Shown here piece by piece: positions 46,599-57,170 of a DNA stretch of 64,000 nt. The DNA lies in NCBI GenBank assembly GCA_024509875.1, contig JAMPIV010009925.1, positions 434,001 through 498,000 of the forward strand. The letters are read 5' to 3'. Source of the DNA: Oreohelix idahoensis (lineage: Eukaryota; Mollusca; Gastropoda; Stylommatophora; Oreohelicidae). Position 1 is the stretch's first letter; every line of letters starts with the position of its first letter. The notes beneath the pieces are model-generated. The model was given only the letters and a program-made list of their open reading frames with translations, made no database searches and was not told the DNA's origin. The translations under genes and the position numbers were made by a program.

Positions 46599-48908
46599 TA
46601 GAACTCCATTTATCCGAACCCCAATTATCCGAACATCCAATTATCCGAACACTTTTTCCAGAAAAAAAAAATCAATCGCCACCAGTCACGTTAGACTACA
46701 TTTCTGAATCTTTTCATGCGGCAAGCTTCAAATGTGTTCGAACAATTTGTAGAGGATGGGATGGGCTAATGGTCAGTTGCTTACGTACAGGAAGTCAGTT
46801 AGATCATAAAGTCAGTTAATATCTGGTTTACCAATCCAGTGTACGTGTGCGTTCTAGGCAGAACACTGGCTAAGCAGACAGTTCAACTTAAAATAATTGT
46901 GTCTGCTACTACAGCAGAATAATTTTGGTGTACAAGTATTTCTCTGTGCGATATGGCATCTTCCAAAAGCATATAAAAGGAACCGCAATGTTTTGTCAAT
47001 TGAAACAAAAACAGAAATTATCAAGAGACTAGGAAAAGGTGAAACTGTGCCTTCACTTGCGAGGATTTTCAATGTTGGTAAAGCTACCGTCTCTGACATC
47101 AAAAGTAAAAAGGATAAAATTATGAGTTTTGCATCGAAATTGGAGAGTGAAAATGGGTCGAAGAAACGTAAAACCATGAGAAATGCGAAATATTTGAAAT
47201 TGGAAAAGGCTTTGTATATATGGTGTCTGCAAAGAAGAAGCAAATCGGAACCTATCTCTGGCTCTCTATTGTGTGAAAAGGCACTTCAGTTCAACAATCA
47301 ACTTGACGGTCCTCCTGACTTTAAATCTCGTCATGGCATACGAGAACTGGAGATTCAAGGGGAATCTTTATCTAGCGATGCAACTGCCGCTGAAAATTTT
47401 AAAGAAACATTCTTGGCTTTTTTGGAAGAAGAAGGTTATTCACTCGATGATGTGTATAATGCCGATGAGACTGGCTTATACTGGAAATCATTGCCTCAAA
47501 AATCACTTGCATCTCAGCGCGAAGCAGCTGCCCCTGGGTTTAAAAAGTGCAAAGAGAGAGAGTAACAATTTTGGTAGCCGCGAATGCCAGTGGAAGTCAT
47601 CGTTTACCGGTGATAATGATCGGCAAAGCCAAAAAAAACACGTTGTTTAAAGAATGTGACATGTCTCCCATTGTGCTGCAAAGCACAGAAGAGTGCTTGG
47701 ATGAATAGTGAAATATTTCTTGATTGGTATACAAATCAGTTCATCCCAAATATGAAGAGGTTGAGAGAACAAGAAAAGAAAACTGGAAAAGTAATTCTTC
47801 TACTGGACAATGCACCATCTCATCCAGAGACGGATACATTGAATGCAGTTGATGCAAATTTTAAAGTAATTTTTCTGCCTCCCAATGTAACAGCACTGAT
47901 TCAACCAATGAATCAGGGTGTTATAGCAAAGCTTAAAAAGATGTACAAGAAGGAAGTCCTGCGTCGTTTATTGTTGGCTGAAGATGAAGAAAGTGTGGTG
48001 GCGTTTTCCAAAAAGCTTAATCTCAAAGACTGCTGCTATATGTTAGCAGATGCTTGGACCACCCTGTCACAAGATAATCTCAACAAGGCTTGGAATAGAT
48101 TGCTTGGGAAAAAAGGAGGAAATGAAACTACTGCAGTGGACACAAATGATGATTGTATAAATGAAGTTGTGGAACTGTTTCAATGCCCTGATTTTCGGAC
48201 TGTGACAAAGATGATGCCCACATGTGGCTAGAAGATGATAATGATTCTGGTTTTCAGTTTTTGAATGACGAAGAAATTTTGTCTTTTGTGCAAAAAGAAA
48301 ACCAAATACATGTAGTGACCGATGACGAAGACTCCTCAGAAGTACATGATGTACTTGTAGATTATGAAGAAAACCCAAAACGTCGACCAAGTCCTGAAGA
48401 GGCCTTTATAGCACTAGAATCAGCGATGGCTTGGTACGAGCAAGAAGATGACAGCTGTCCTACAAAGCTTCTGCTGTTGAAGAGAATGCGGGACTTAGCA
48501 ACCAAAAGGAGACTATCCAGTTTGGTGCAAAAGAGGATTCTTCATTATTTTAAAAAGTGGGCTACATCTGTGGAAGTACATGTATACGTAAGTTGCGCCT
48601 GGTTTTGAATCGTTTGTAATGTTATTTTGAAAACATTTCTCTTTCTTAAAAAAAAATAAATTAATACAAGTAGTACATGCACTGCAGTGTAATGACAGAT
48701 TTTGGTGATACAGTAATCTAATACAGTGTGGGTATTATTATTACAGTACAAGTAAATATGTTTTATAGTGTATTTTCCTTGTGATGGTTAATTATTTTTA
48801 GAAATATGTGTACATGTACTCGATACATTATGTAATCCAATTATCCGAACATTTGATTATCCGAACGATGCTCGGTCCCATGGGGTTCGGATAAATGGAG
48901 TTCTACTG
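46596..48908 (+). mobile_element. Tigger/pogo-type DNA transposon, complete ends
   Basis: Terminal inverted repeats of about 28 bases with one mismatch (left CATTAGAACTCCATTTATCC, right end complement CAGTAGAACTCC...) lie inside a TA target duplication (46,594-46,595 and 48,909-48,910). The motif TTATCCGAAC recurs directly inside both ends (three times at left, twice at right plus the inverted terminal copy), probably as transposase binding sites. The 2.3-kb element carries one transposase gene in the plus direction. It inserted at the end of a (TA)n array, as expected for TA-specific integration. Confidence 0.93.
46953..48608 (+). pseudogene. Tigger/Jerky-type DDE transposase, inactivated
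   Basis: A likely start is ATG 46,953 (MASSKS), with a frameshift by 46,975. The N-terminal CENP-B-type helix-turn-helix (SIETKTEIIKRLGKGETVP, then VGKATVSDIK) is followed by a second HTH (about 47,190-47,330). The DDE domain has YNADETGLYWK (first Asp), LLLDNAPSHP (second Asp) and PPNVTALIQPMNQGVI, where the third catalytic Asp is Asn (AAT at 47,911-47,913). An acidic C-terminal region follows. Frames break near 47,560 (GA repeat), 47,635 (A-run) and 48,205. The protein would cut and paste the element. This copy has both frameshifts and a missing catalytic residue. Confidence 0.92.
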
Positions 48909-48910
48909 TA

Positions 48911-49738
48911 TTTTGCATTATCAACACGTTAAATAATATGTATATATCGGCACGTGAATATTAATATGTGAAAATTGCTAAGTGGATGTCCATGTCATTT
49001 GAGACTGGCAATCTCAGCATATAGAATGATGATTTCATGAACCACAACTGCAAGGGCTGGTGAATGCTTTATGCGAGTTTCTTATACAGAACTAAAAGCA
49101 GAGGTAGTCCCAAGTTCCATATGGAGCAGGGAGGGAATGATGAGAGAATGATGTATATACTTATTATATTAATAACATTTTCTACCAATGTAAAGGGAAA
49201 TATAAATCTATTCAACCTAAATGTAATGAATGTTTTTCCGCTCAATGGGATTAATATTAATTCTCATCGAGGGTAACAGTTATGAGATATATGGGATGGT
49301 GGAATAATAAGAAAAGTATATGTCGGGTAACGCAATACTCAGGAGGGTATTTGTTCTCCTCTTTTGTGACACTAGGTGGTACCAGTTGAGGGTACTATCT
49401 CTGGATCAAGCGAGGGTATAAGTGGCCTGAAGTCGACGCTAGACACCATCATCAGACGGGTCTTAGAGACGCGGGACCAGCTTGGTAGTTCCATCCTGAC
49501 ACTTCTTGGAACGTGCTACAAGTTTCAAACATGACCAGTGACGAGTGTGATCCAGTCATCTATCTGCAAAGACCTAAACATCAGCTGGAGCAGAACCTCA
49601 TTGGCAGCTAAGTAGGAACATAAAAGCTGCCAAGTGAACTCTTAACCAATACTCCATAACATCACTGGATGATGATTATTGTTTGTTAAAAAATTATTCA
49701 TTTTTAAATTGTTAACTATAATTCATTATTAAATTTGT
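48911..49738. other. Noncoding stretch
   Basis: No domain or repeat recognised. Confidence 0.5.
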
Positions 49739-49806
<68 letters not shown>

Positions 49807-49822
49807 CACACACACACACACA
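49739..49822. repeat. (TA)n(CA)n microsatellite
   Basis: TA run to about 49,800 followed by ACACAC units to 49,822. Confidence 0.97.
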
Positions 49823-50039
49823 AATCTAAAGTTGATTCAATCATTTTGAATGTACTACATTCGTATGTCTCAGACAATTTCTTAAATACACTTAAACAGA
49901 GCTATACAATAAAAATAAGAGGAACTTTGGCTGAATTAACTGGGGGCTTGATCGAGCTTACGAATTATAAGATAATCCTATCCTTCACAAAAGTTGACGG
50001 CAGATACTAGAGTTAACATTTGCTCAGCCTCATGCAACA

Positions 50040-50250
50040 TTGCTCTGGCTTTCTGAATATCTTGTGAAGACTCGAGGTAAAAGCATCATTATCCTTCTAC
50101 CTACAACTCTGCCAAGAGTAATCTTGTTCGAAGGTAGACACATTTGAAGACCCACATTAGTAACTCTTGAGTTTTGGCCACTGTTGGACCATTACTGCAG
50201 AGCTAAGGGGAGTCAACCCGTGTCGGGGTGGGGGGGGGGGGGGGAAGAGA
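50040..50250 (-). repeat. Dispersed repeat D, copy 2, with poly-G end
   Basis: Reverse complement of 25,030-25,245 in order. The palindrome seen in copy 1 is half decayed here. At its right end is a G-rich run (about 50,226-50,244) next to the D boundary. Confidence 0.75.
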
Positions 50251-50709
50251 CAAAACAACCTCTTGTGAAACTAAGTAGAATAAATTTTAGCGCCTTATTT
50301 TAATGACATAGATCTCCACAAGATAGAATATTTATAACGCGGACGATCAGCATTTCATAAATCAACAAACACGAGTAGTTTTTCATTTCGATGATCTACT
50401 AATGGAGCAATCAATATTCACTAAGTGAATTTATTACGAGAATTTTACATGCGTGTTTAAGTTTAAACACGGAAGGTTTGCGAATGTTTAAGAGCAGTGT
50501 TTCTCGACCTTTTTACTTTGACGGAACTCATAACGTCAGCTTTCAAACCCTAAGAACCCTTACGTTTGAAAAGAATGTTACGTATGAAAGTCTTGCTTTA
50601 CGGTTAGAATTTAGACAGAAATACAGTCTGGGTAATAGTGCTAATTACAAACTTAAGCGAAGTCGACACATCTTCAAATTGGTAAACAAAATGGTAAAGG
50701 TAGTCTATC
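50251..50709. other. Noncoding stretch
   Basis: No recognisable gene. One plus frame of 83 codons (50,478-50,729) has no family. Confidence 0.45.
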
Positions 50710-50937
50710 ATACTGGTGCAGTGAAGTGAAGTGTTAGAGACTTCATACTTGGTCCAGCACCGAGAGGTGGGGTGACAAGTTTCATTCCTCGCTGCCTTCT
50801 CTTTTCCAAACTCGAGAGCAAAGTCAGGTATCCATTTACAGCTGGGCAGACTGGAGCGTGTCGATGCCGTGAATGAAACCCGGCACCTGTGCCGCGAGAG
50901 ACCAGTGCTCTCACCACTCTCACCACTCTGCCAGTAG
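50710..50937 (-). mobile_element. tRNA-derived SINE
   Basis: On the minus strand the head resembles a tRNA: TGGCAGAGTGG fits a Pol III A box, GAGCACTGGTCTC the anticodon stem, and GGGTTTCATTC a decayed B box (two mismatches to GWTCRANNC). A 9-base GAGTGGTGA unit is duplicated inside the A-box region. Downstream is an unrelated body of about 150 bases containing GTAAATGGATACCTGAC, ending in a GTATGATAG-type tail near 50,710. SINEs like this are copied by non-LTR RTs. The tRNA parent (Leu/Ser-like) is a guess. Confidence 0.65.
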
Positions 50938-51029
50938 GACAATCTTCACCATAGTAACGGACTGTAATGTGTACTAAAATATCGCTCTCAGTTCCACTGG
51001 AGGAAAAGGTGAGAAGGAACTTACGTTTA

Positions 51030-51150
51030 TAGCATTACAAGGCAGTAATTTTTCTGGAAATCCCAGTGGAAGATAGGCATGAGAAAACCAAAAGAATAAA
51101 AAATAAATAACATAAAATAAAACACATATGGAAAAGAGAACTTGTCAAAA
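51030..51150 (+). pseudogene. Scrap of non-LTR RT C-terminus
   Basis: GCATTACAAGGCAGT followed by TTCTGGAAATCCCAG parallels 32,940-32,972 of the RT copy at 31,256, and CACATATGGAAAAGAGAACT parallels 33,003-33,020. It is too decayed to keep a frame. Confidence 0.55.
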
Positions 51151-51624
51151 ACATGTATGTCCAGGATATCTTGTATGTAAATAATTAAAACCTCTCGCGA
51201 CACTTATGGATAAAATATATGATAAGCGCTTAAGCGCCCCAGGTTTTTGTCAATTTGATGCAACATTTTTTTACTGCAAGATATAAACTCCTTGAAAAAT
51301 TATTTGTGGCTCAAACGGACTTGATTAATAACGTCTCATCAATATACGTTTACTAACACCTGTGTTCCTCGTCCAGGCCATTGTATGCACCACAGTTACC
51401 ACTTAGTAACAGTTCCTGTACACCATCATTACTAATACACAATCCGCTTACTAATTCAACTGTTAAATTCGTTTAGGGAGTAAGTTTCAATTGGTAAACT
51501 TATTTCTGGAAGGCACCATACGTGTTTGCGATTCTGCTTTTGTTTGTTTTATTTTTTTTATTTTAAGTTTACATTTTTTCATGCTAGTGAGTGAGAAGAA
51601 AACGCCAGCGCTTGATGGAAACCT

Positions 51625-51750
51625 ACCTGTTGTTAGCATTATAAGACAATCCTTTGTTCCGGACTCCCCAGGGTAAGAGGCGTAGAGGGAGACCGAAAAA
51701 CACTTGGCGAAGAAAACTGGAGATAGAAATAAAAGGAATGAGGAAGGCAC
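51625..51750 (+). pseudogene. Non-LTR RT C-terminus, part 1
   Basis: In one frame this encodes GKRRRGRPKNTWRRKLEIEI and then KGMRKARNE, the C-terminal signature also seen at 4,860 and 33,000. The frame is then interrupted by an insertion at 51,751 and resumes at about 52,022. Confidence 0.75.
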
Positions 51751-52021
51751 GGAACGAACGAACGAACGAACTTTATTTTCAAAGGGTTAAGAATTGGGCA
51801 CGCAGGCCCGTCTGACATTCTGCCCTTCCTCTCTCTCTCATCATGTATACTATATCCTTTCATCCTCACATTTACTTTAAGCATAGTTAAGGCATTTATC
51901 ATTATAAAAGTAATATTACATTTGCAATAATCATCATAATCAAAGTACGTTTTTAAAATAAAAACAAAAATAAATTTAAAAAAATAATAATAATGAATTT
52001 AAAAATAAAATAAATAAAAAC
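51751..52021 (-). mobile_element. Short retroelement 3' end with GTTC-type tail, inserted in the RT scrap
   Basis: A 270-base block interrupts the RT C-terminus. In minus orientation it ends in CTTTGAAAATAAAG followed by TTCG repeats (GAAC on the plus strand, 51,751-51,771). The same TTTATTTTCAAAG segment with GAATTGGGCAC- and GCCCGTCT-like blocks recurs at 56,751-56,800 beside a giant version of the tail. It contains an AATAAA-like signal just before the tail, which is typical of a non-LTR or SINE 3' end. Confidence 0.7.
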
Positions 52022-52095
52022 GAAAGACCTTGAGCTGACAGCACGGCACAGGAGGGCTTGACGTGAGTTTATTGAAGGCTCATGATCCTTGAGTA
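52022..52095 (+). pseudogene. Non-LTR RT C-terminus, part 2
   Basis: It continues the interrupted frame with KDLELTARHRRA and REFIEGS, equivalent to the terminal segment of the copies at 33,060-33,130 and 34,680-34,740. Confidence 0.7.
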
Positions 52096-52135
52096 GCTAA
52101 GTGTAATGACGATGATTATGATTCATCTTTCATAA

Positions 52136-52226
52136 TTTATTGTAACAGTTCCAGGGTATCAGAATTTATTGTAACAGTTCCAGGGTATCAGAATTTATTG
52201 TAACAGTTCCAGGGTATCAGAATTTC
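52136..52226. repeat. Tandem 29-base repeat, three copies
   Basis: AATTTATTGTAACAGTTCC plus AGGGTATCAG repeats three times almost without change. The units have no spacers, so it is not CRISPR-like. Confidence 0.93.
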
Positions 52227-52269
52227 TTTAATATCGTTCACAAAAAAGGAAAGATAAAGAAATCAAAGA

Positions 52270-52530
52270 TATAATACACTGGGCATCAAAGAACGGTTCG
52301 ACCCCCAGTTGTAATGGGATTTTTAGACCACAAACGGCTCCGGGGTCGACCCAACCTCGTGAATGGAGTACCAGAGCAACTCTGAAAAGGTTAAGGCGGC
52401 CGGCGGGATGCTGATCACATGACCCCTAGTGTGCAGATGGTCAAGAAAATATGGGCCTAACACTATATTCCCAATATGTCTCAATTGGCGTGTAACGGGA
52501 TCCTTTACCTTTACCTTTTACCATCAAAGA
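52270..52530 (-). mobile_element. SINE/MITE-like repeat with GGTAAA tail
   Basis: In minus orientation it is a compact, GC-richer block that runs from the CCAGTG near 52,275 to a GGTAAAGGTAAAGGATCCCG terminus at about 52,497-52,520. It includes GGTCATGTGATCAGCATCC and GCCGGCCGCCTTAACC. There is no coding frame and no second copy in the window. The class is inferred from composition and the simple-repeat end. Confidence 0.5.
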
Positions 52531-53156
52531 ACGTGACGTGACAGAAATCCAAAAAAAAAAAAAAAAAAAAAAAATTAAGAAATGAGCATTACGGATGAAC
52601 ATCACCGGAAGGAGATCATATTATTCTATAGATAGGGTATTTGAAAAGCGCATGGCTTGTGATGCTTTTTAAAAGTAGTTGAAAAAGGAGGTATAACATT
52701 AAACTGCGACTGCAGCTGATGGTGATTTAGGTCTCCAAAACTGAGAACGGTAGAGACAATGGTTGAAATCGTACGTAGAATCGATAACATTTTGCTGACT
52801 TTGGCTGTTAACAGTGCCAACGAAACAAATAAAACTAAATACGACCACATAAAAGATATGCAGCAAATTTTCAGTTATGATTGCGTCAAAGAAGTCAAAG
52901 AAGCGAGGTAGGATGTCTGATAGAGGGAACAATCATTTTAATAAATTTTTCATTGAACAAAACGTGCAGCATAGTACACGCGAAATGGAGGATTTTAATC
53001 ATTTGTGAGTGATGCTTTGAGCTTGTTTTATGACGCAGAAAAAAATGTATAAGAAAAGTGGCCTTAAACCACTTTAGCACGGGAGTCCTTATTGCAGCAT
53101 GCAATTCTAACGCTAATATGACTAATCTCCTGTTCTCGTGTCTTCTCAATCAACAG
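52531..53156. other. End of intron 1
   Basis: It contains a poly-A run (about 52,550-52,574) and otherwise unremarkable DNA leading to a strong pyrimidine tract and AG at 53,155-53,156. Confidence 0.6.
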
Positions 53157-53348
53157 AAAGAATATCGAGTCCGGGAGAGAGCCTGGAGCCACGTTTGCAG
53201 TATACCATAATGGAAAAGTTCTGGTAGACTTATGGGGAGGACAAGCCGACCCAGAAGCCAGGAGGCCATGGCAACACAATACCCTGACACAAGCCTGGTC
53301 GTGTACAAAAGGCATTGTAGCTGTCATTATGGCAATGCTGGTGGACAG
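53157..53348 (+). CDS. LACTB-like serine hydrolase, exon 2 (SxxK active site)
   Basis: This 192-base exon has acceptor TCTTCTCAATCAACAG and donor GTAATG. It encodes residues 48 (split Gly) to 112 (split Arg). It contains PGATFAVYHNGKVLVDLWGG (57-76), the first beta-strands of the class C beta-lactamase fold, and WSCTKGIVAVIMAMLVDR (95-112) with the SxxK motif S96-K99, the catalytic Ser and Lys of serine beta-lactamase/transpeptidase-type hydrolases. Animal members are LACTB-like or C. elegans LACT-type proteins with mostly unknown substrates. No stop occurs in frame, and both splice phases match exons 1 and 3, so the gene appears functional here. Confidence 0.93.
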
Positions 53349-54032
53349 GTAATGATACTCATATATCAGCGATTTTTTTAAAGATATCCACAGAGTAATC
53401 AAATATACAGCAGTGACGGAAGAGAATTTCCTATTCGTGACGTTACTTAGTTCAGTCTGACTAGTATTAGTCAGAAGGACTCAGGGATATTTATTTGCTG
53501 ATTTCCAACTAAAGAGGTGTATACCCCACCGGAGTTAGTTAACTAAATATAATTCGTCGTCCTTCTACCGAGGACTGAGGACAAATGTCTGCTAGTTTGA
53601 TCGGGAGATTTGTTTAAAAAAAAAAATCTAGATTAATTGTTACTCAGTCTTATTTTAGTTGTTAATTTTCTGGTGATACCTAGTGTGTTCGGTATAAATA
53701 GTGGGTTAACATTAATAAATATATATATGTTCTAAGCGGTCAGAATTTACTTCCTATTTCACCTGTCACTTGAATGTTGGCCTGCTCTGTCTTTACTGCA
53801 ATATTTAATATATTTCGGGGAGGAAGAGTACCTGTTGACATTTTAACCAGTGTTGCGAGTGTGGCAAGGGAGAAGTGATTTAATACATATGCATATCATT
53901 CTTCTCGCCTGACTGTCATACTTCACTCTGTATTCACATTCGTGACTCTATTTCTATCTACTATCACGCATTTCACTCAGACTTGTCTTACCTCAGACAT
54001 ACTCTTAACCACATCGCAACAATCAGTAACAC
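53349..54032. other. Intron 2, first part
   Basis: No repeat or domain recognised. Confidence 0.5.
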
Positions 54033-54297
54033 AACGTCAGTAAAAACCAGTATAAAAAACAACAGCAGTAAAAACTAATATATCAGTAAAACAACAGCAG
54101 TAAAAACAAAGATATCAGAAACGCAACAGCTGTAAAAACAAAGATATTAGATTTTAGCAATAGCAGTAAAAACAAATATATCAGTAAAACAACAACAGCA
54201 AAACACAGATGTCAGTGAAGCACTAGCAGTAAAAGCAAATTTTTAAGGCTATCAACGGTAATAAAAACAAAAATATCAGTAAAACTGTGACAAGAAT
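54033..54297. repeat. Degenerate 32-base minisatellite
   Basis: About seven to eight diverged units of the type CAGTAAAAACAAATATATCA plus GTAAAACAACAG. Confidence 0.8.
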
Positions 54298-55062
54298 CAT
54301 CGATTACGACATTATTAACATTAAGATTTTACACGAGCAAGTCATTAATAAATCTTCATCACTACCACATAAAAATACATACTGTTTATAAGTGTTGCCA
54401 TAATTAAACGTAGGGTGTGTCTCCATTTATGTAGCTGTCATGTAATACTATATCCTTTGCTATTTATCTTTCCTGTTTTTTTTAACCCAGTTTTGTGGAT
54501 TCCGTTTATGTAAATAAACAACGAATTTTACCCATCTTTTTGTTTTACTTGTTAATGGCGATAGTCAACATTTAGAATTGTCATACTAACGTCCGTCTGA
54601 TACAATCGCTTAAGATTTTCGGGAAAATACGGAAACGGCACGTAATGTAATGTGTTTTGAGCGAAAGTTATCTTGCTCACGTATTAAAAGAACACGCATG
54701 CTTTTCAATCTTTTCATGGTGCTCTGATCATTGTGATTACACTGTGCTTTGAGTGAAAGCTATTGTGAACACCCATTAGAATTTTACCACGTAGAAGCCA
54801 ATAATCTATTTTATTTGTATTTCACAGATCTCTTCCATAGTAACCCGTCAAGAAATGACGGAGAAGTTTAATAATGTAGTTTATTTAAAAAAAGAGCCAC
54901 ACAATATCTTTTCATGTTTCGTTTCAACTTTATATTCTGTTAACACTAAAGATAGTGGACTGATTTTTAGAAAAAAATACAAATAATACTAATAATAATC
55001 ACGGGCAGTAATTGAGATGGACGAATTTTCGTTATATGCAACAATTTAGAGAAAATGGTTAC
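54298..55062. other. Intron 2, middle part
   Basis: No coding sequence. A small hairpin CCGTCAAGAAATGACGG lies at 54,845-54,861, the sort of subterminal hairpin seen in some Helitron 5' regions. Given the helicase scrap 200 bases downstream it is only suggestive. Confidence 0.4.
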
Positions 55063-55335
55063 CAGCTTTCCTGCCTCCTTAGATGTCGTCAGTTTCCTGT
55101 GGTTTTAGCTTTTGCCATGACTATCAACAAAGCACAGGAACAATCATTTGATCATTTAGGTGTTTACCTACCTTAAGCAGTCTTTGTTCATGGTCAACTT
55201 TATGTAGCGCTCACTAGAGGAAGGAACCCAGAGAATCTTGAAGTACATATTCAGGATATAGGGTTTCAAAGCAAACAATTTAAAGATAACCTTACATTTA
55301 CATTAGTTGTGATTAAAGAACTGTTAAGTAATTAG
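55063..55335 (+). pseudogene. Helitron-type (PIF1-like) helicase C-terminus, fragment
   Basis: A single plus frame ending at TAG 55,333-55,335 encodes CRQFPVVLAFAMTINKAQEQ, then SFDHLGVYLP, an in-frame TAA, and VHGQLYVALTRGRNPENLEV. These are motifs V-VI of SF1B helicases of the PIF1 family as used by Helitron Rep/Hel proteins (AMTINKxQ and GQLYVALxR). The usual Gly of KSQGQ is Glu here. No Rep domain or upstream helicase motifs are present. It sits in intron 2 of the hydrolase gene and is most likely a Helitron remnant, less likely a PIF1 retrocopy. Confidence 0.85.
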
Positions 55336-55829
55336 CCAAATTACACTCTATTAAGGTATTCCCACTTCTCAGTCTTCTAACACAGTAGAACATGTCCCCC
55401 AAGGCTATCGGCTCCAAAAGAAAATCAAAGTTGCAGCCTGGCTTTCTACAATCCAGTTGAGGGAGAAACTGTATGGTGACGAGAGAAGCCTGAAACAGAA
55501 TGCCCGATTTATAAAAGATAGATGTGATTATTCGAGAGCGATCGAAGAAGAGGACGTCTTCGAACAGAGCTACATATGCTGAAAGTTCAAGATATTGGCT
55601 TGAATTCTTCTCTCGTCATTGTTTTGACGGGCGTACTTGCTCGTATTTTAGTTTTGTTTTCCTTTAGTATTACCTAACTACATATTGTTCCTGCCTAAAT
55701 CATTTGTGGCATTTTTCTTCTGACTCACTTGTGTAGATAACTTGAATGACTGCTCATACCTCTATACACCACAGCACCATCTAAAATGTGACGTAACTTA
55801 TATAGGCCTATGTAATCTCACATTCTTAG
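55336..55829. other. Intron 2, end
   Basis: No recognised domain. It ends with CTCACATTCTTAG, the acceptor of exon 3. Confidence 0.5.
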
Positions 55830-55929
55830 GGGTCTTCTGGACTACAACGAGCTAATAACCACGTACTGGCCTGAATTTAGACAAAATGGAAAAGACAACG
55901 TGACAGTGGGCATGCTCCTAAGTCATCAG
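55830..55929 (+). CDS. LACTB-like serine hydrolase, exon 3
   Basis: This 100-base exon follows acceptor CATTCTTAG. Its first base completes Arg112, and 33 further codons follow in frame (residues 113-145): GLLDYNELITTYWPEF, then NVTVGMLLSHQ, then donor GTAAAT. LDYxxxIxxYWPEF and VxMLLSHQ are the standard continuation after the SxxK helix in beta-lactamase-related proteins. The exon ends in phase 0 just before the family's AGL segment. I could not find the next exon before 64,000. The catalytic Tyr (YxN) would lie in later exons. Confidence 0.93.
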
Positions 55930-56004
55930 GTAAATAAAAAAAAGAAAAGGAAAAAAAATGATTACGGGGATGAATTAGTAAATACTGTACGCAAGTGCGT
56001 GGGT
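55930..56004. other. Start of intron 3
   Basis: Short A-rich intron sequence after the donor, running into the tandem array. Confidence 0.6.
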
Positions 56005-56750
56005 GAGAACGAACAAACGAAAGAACGAACAAACGAAAGAACGAAAGAACGAACAAACAAAAGAACGAACAAACGAAAGAACGAACAAACGAAAGAACGA
56101 ACAAACAAAAGAACAAACAAACAAACGAACGAACGAACAAACGAAAGAACGAACAAACGAAAGAACAAACAAACGAAAGTACGAACAAACAAAAGAACGA
56201 ACAAACGAAAGAACGAACAAACGAAAGAACGAACAAACAAAAGAACGAACAAACGAAAGAACGAACAAACGAAAGAACGAACGAACGAACAAACGAAAGA
56301 ACGAACAAACGACAGAACGAACAAACGAAAGAACAAACAAACGAAAGTACGAACAAACGAAAGAACGAACAAACGAAAGAACGAACAAACGAAAGAACGA
56401 ACAAACGAAAGAACGAACAAACGAAAGAACGAACAAACGAAAGAACGAACGAACGAACAAACGAAAGAACGAACAAACGAAAGAACGAACAAACGAAAGA
56501 ACGAACAAACAAAAGAACGAACAAACGAAAGAACGAACAAACGAAAGAATGAACAAACGAAAGAACGAACAAACAAAAGAACGAACAAACGAAAGAACGA
56601 ACAAACGAAAGAATGAACAAACGAAAGAACGAACAAACAAAAGAACGAACAAACGAAAGAACGAACAAACGAAAGAACGAATAAACGAAAGAACGAATAA
56701 ACGAAAGAACGAACAAACGAAAGAACGAACAAACGAAAGAATGAACAAAC
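56005..56750. repeat. GAAC/AAAC/GAAA tandem array (hypertrophied retroelement tail)
   Basis: About 745 bases of 4-base units arranged mainly as GAACAAACGAAA and a 16-base higher-order unit with an extra GAAC. All six frames are open by chance (for example Phe-Val-Arg-Ser strings on the minus strand) and code nothing. It abuts TTTATTTTCAAAG exactly as the short GAAC run does at 51,751-51,771. Confidence 0.95.
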
Positions 56751-56830
56751 TTTATTTTCAAAGAGTTGAGAATTTGGCACACATGCCCGTCTCCCATCCT
56801 ACTCTATGTCTTTCATCTTGTATCCTGATA
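56751..56830 (-). mobile_element. Retroelement 3' end adjoining the array
   Basis: It shares TTTATTTTCAAAG, a GAATTTGGCACAC block and GCCCGTCTCCCATCC with the insertion at 51,751-52,021. In minus orientation the order is body, AATAAAG, then the TTCG-type tail, so the array is the tail of this minus-strand fragment. Confidence 0.7.
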
Positions 56831-56900
56831 CTCATTCGGTGAAAAGGTAAAACAAAGTAGAGTCTTAAAGTGTGTGAATAAATTAGGAGAAAAACACACC

Positions 56901-57001
56901 AGACCACACACGGTCGTTTAATTGGACTTGCACCCTAATATAAGCGACGACCTTGTGTCTAGGGTGAACCGTTGCGCACCTCGTGAAAACGAGGCAAAAC
57001 T
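56901..57001 (+). repeat. Repeat B, copy 2
   Basis: AGACCACACACGGTC, CACCCTAATATAAGCGACGA, TAGGGTGAACCGTTGCGCAC and CCTCGTGAAAACGAGG keep both hairpin positions with compensating differences from copy 1 (AGACC/GGTC and CCTCGT/ACGAGG). Confidence 0.75.
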
Positions 57002-57084
57002 ACTGTTTATTTTTTTTTTAATATTATAGAGATTAAGTGAATAAATGAGCAAGTAAAATTGTAGAGAAACACGTAGAAAGTGTG

Positions 57085-57086
57085 TG

Positions 57087-57170
<84 letters not shown>

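Noticed and set aside
52136..52226. Three 29-base repeats as a CRISPR array
   Set aside because: The units are contiguous without spacers, and the genome is eukaryotic.
55877..56842. Open frames of 240-306 codons on both strands rich in Phe-Val-Arg-Ser or Lys-Glu-Arg-Thr-Asn
   Set aside because: All come from the 4-base GAAC/AAAC/GAAA array, whose 12-base periodicity avoids stops. No non-repeat domain is attached.
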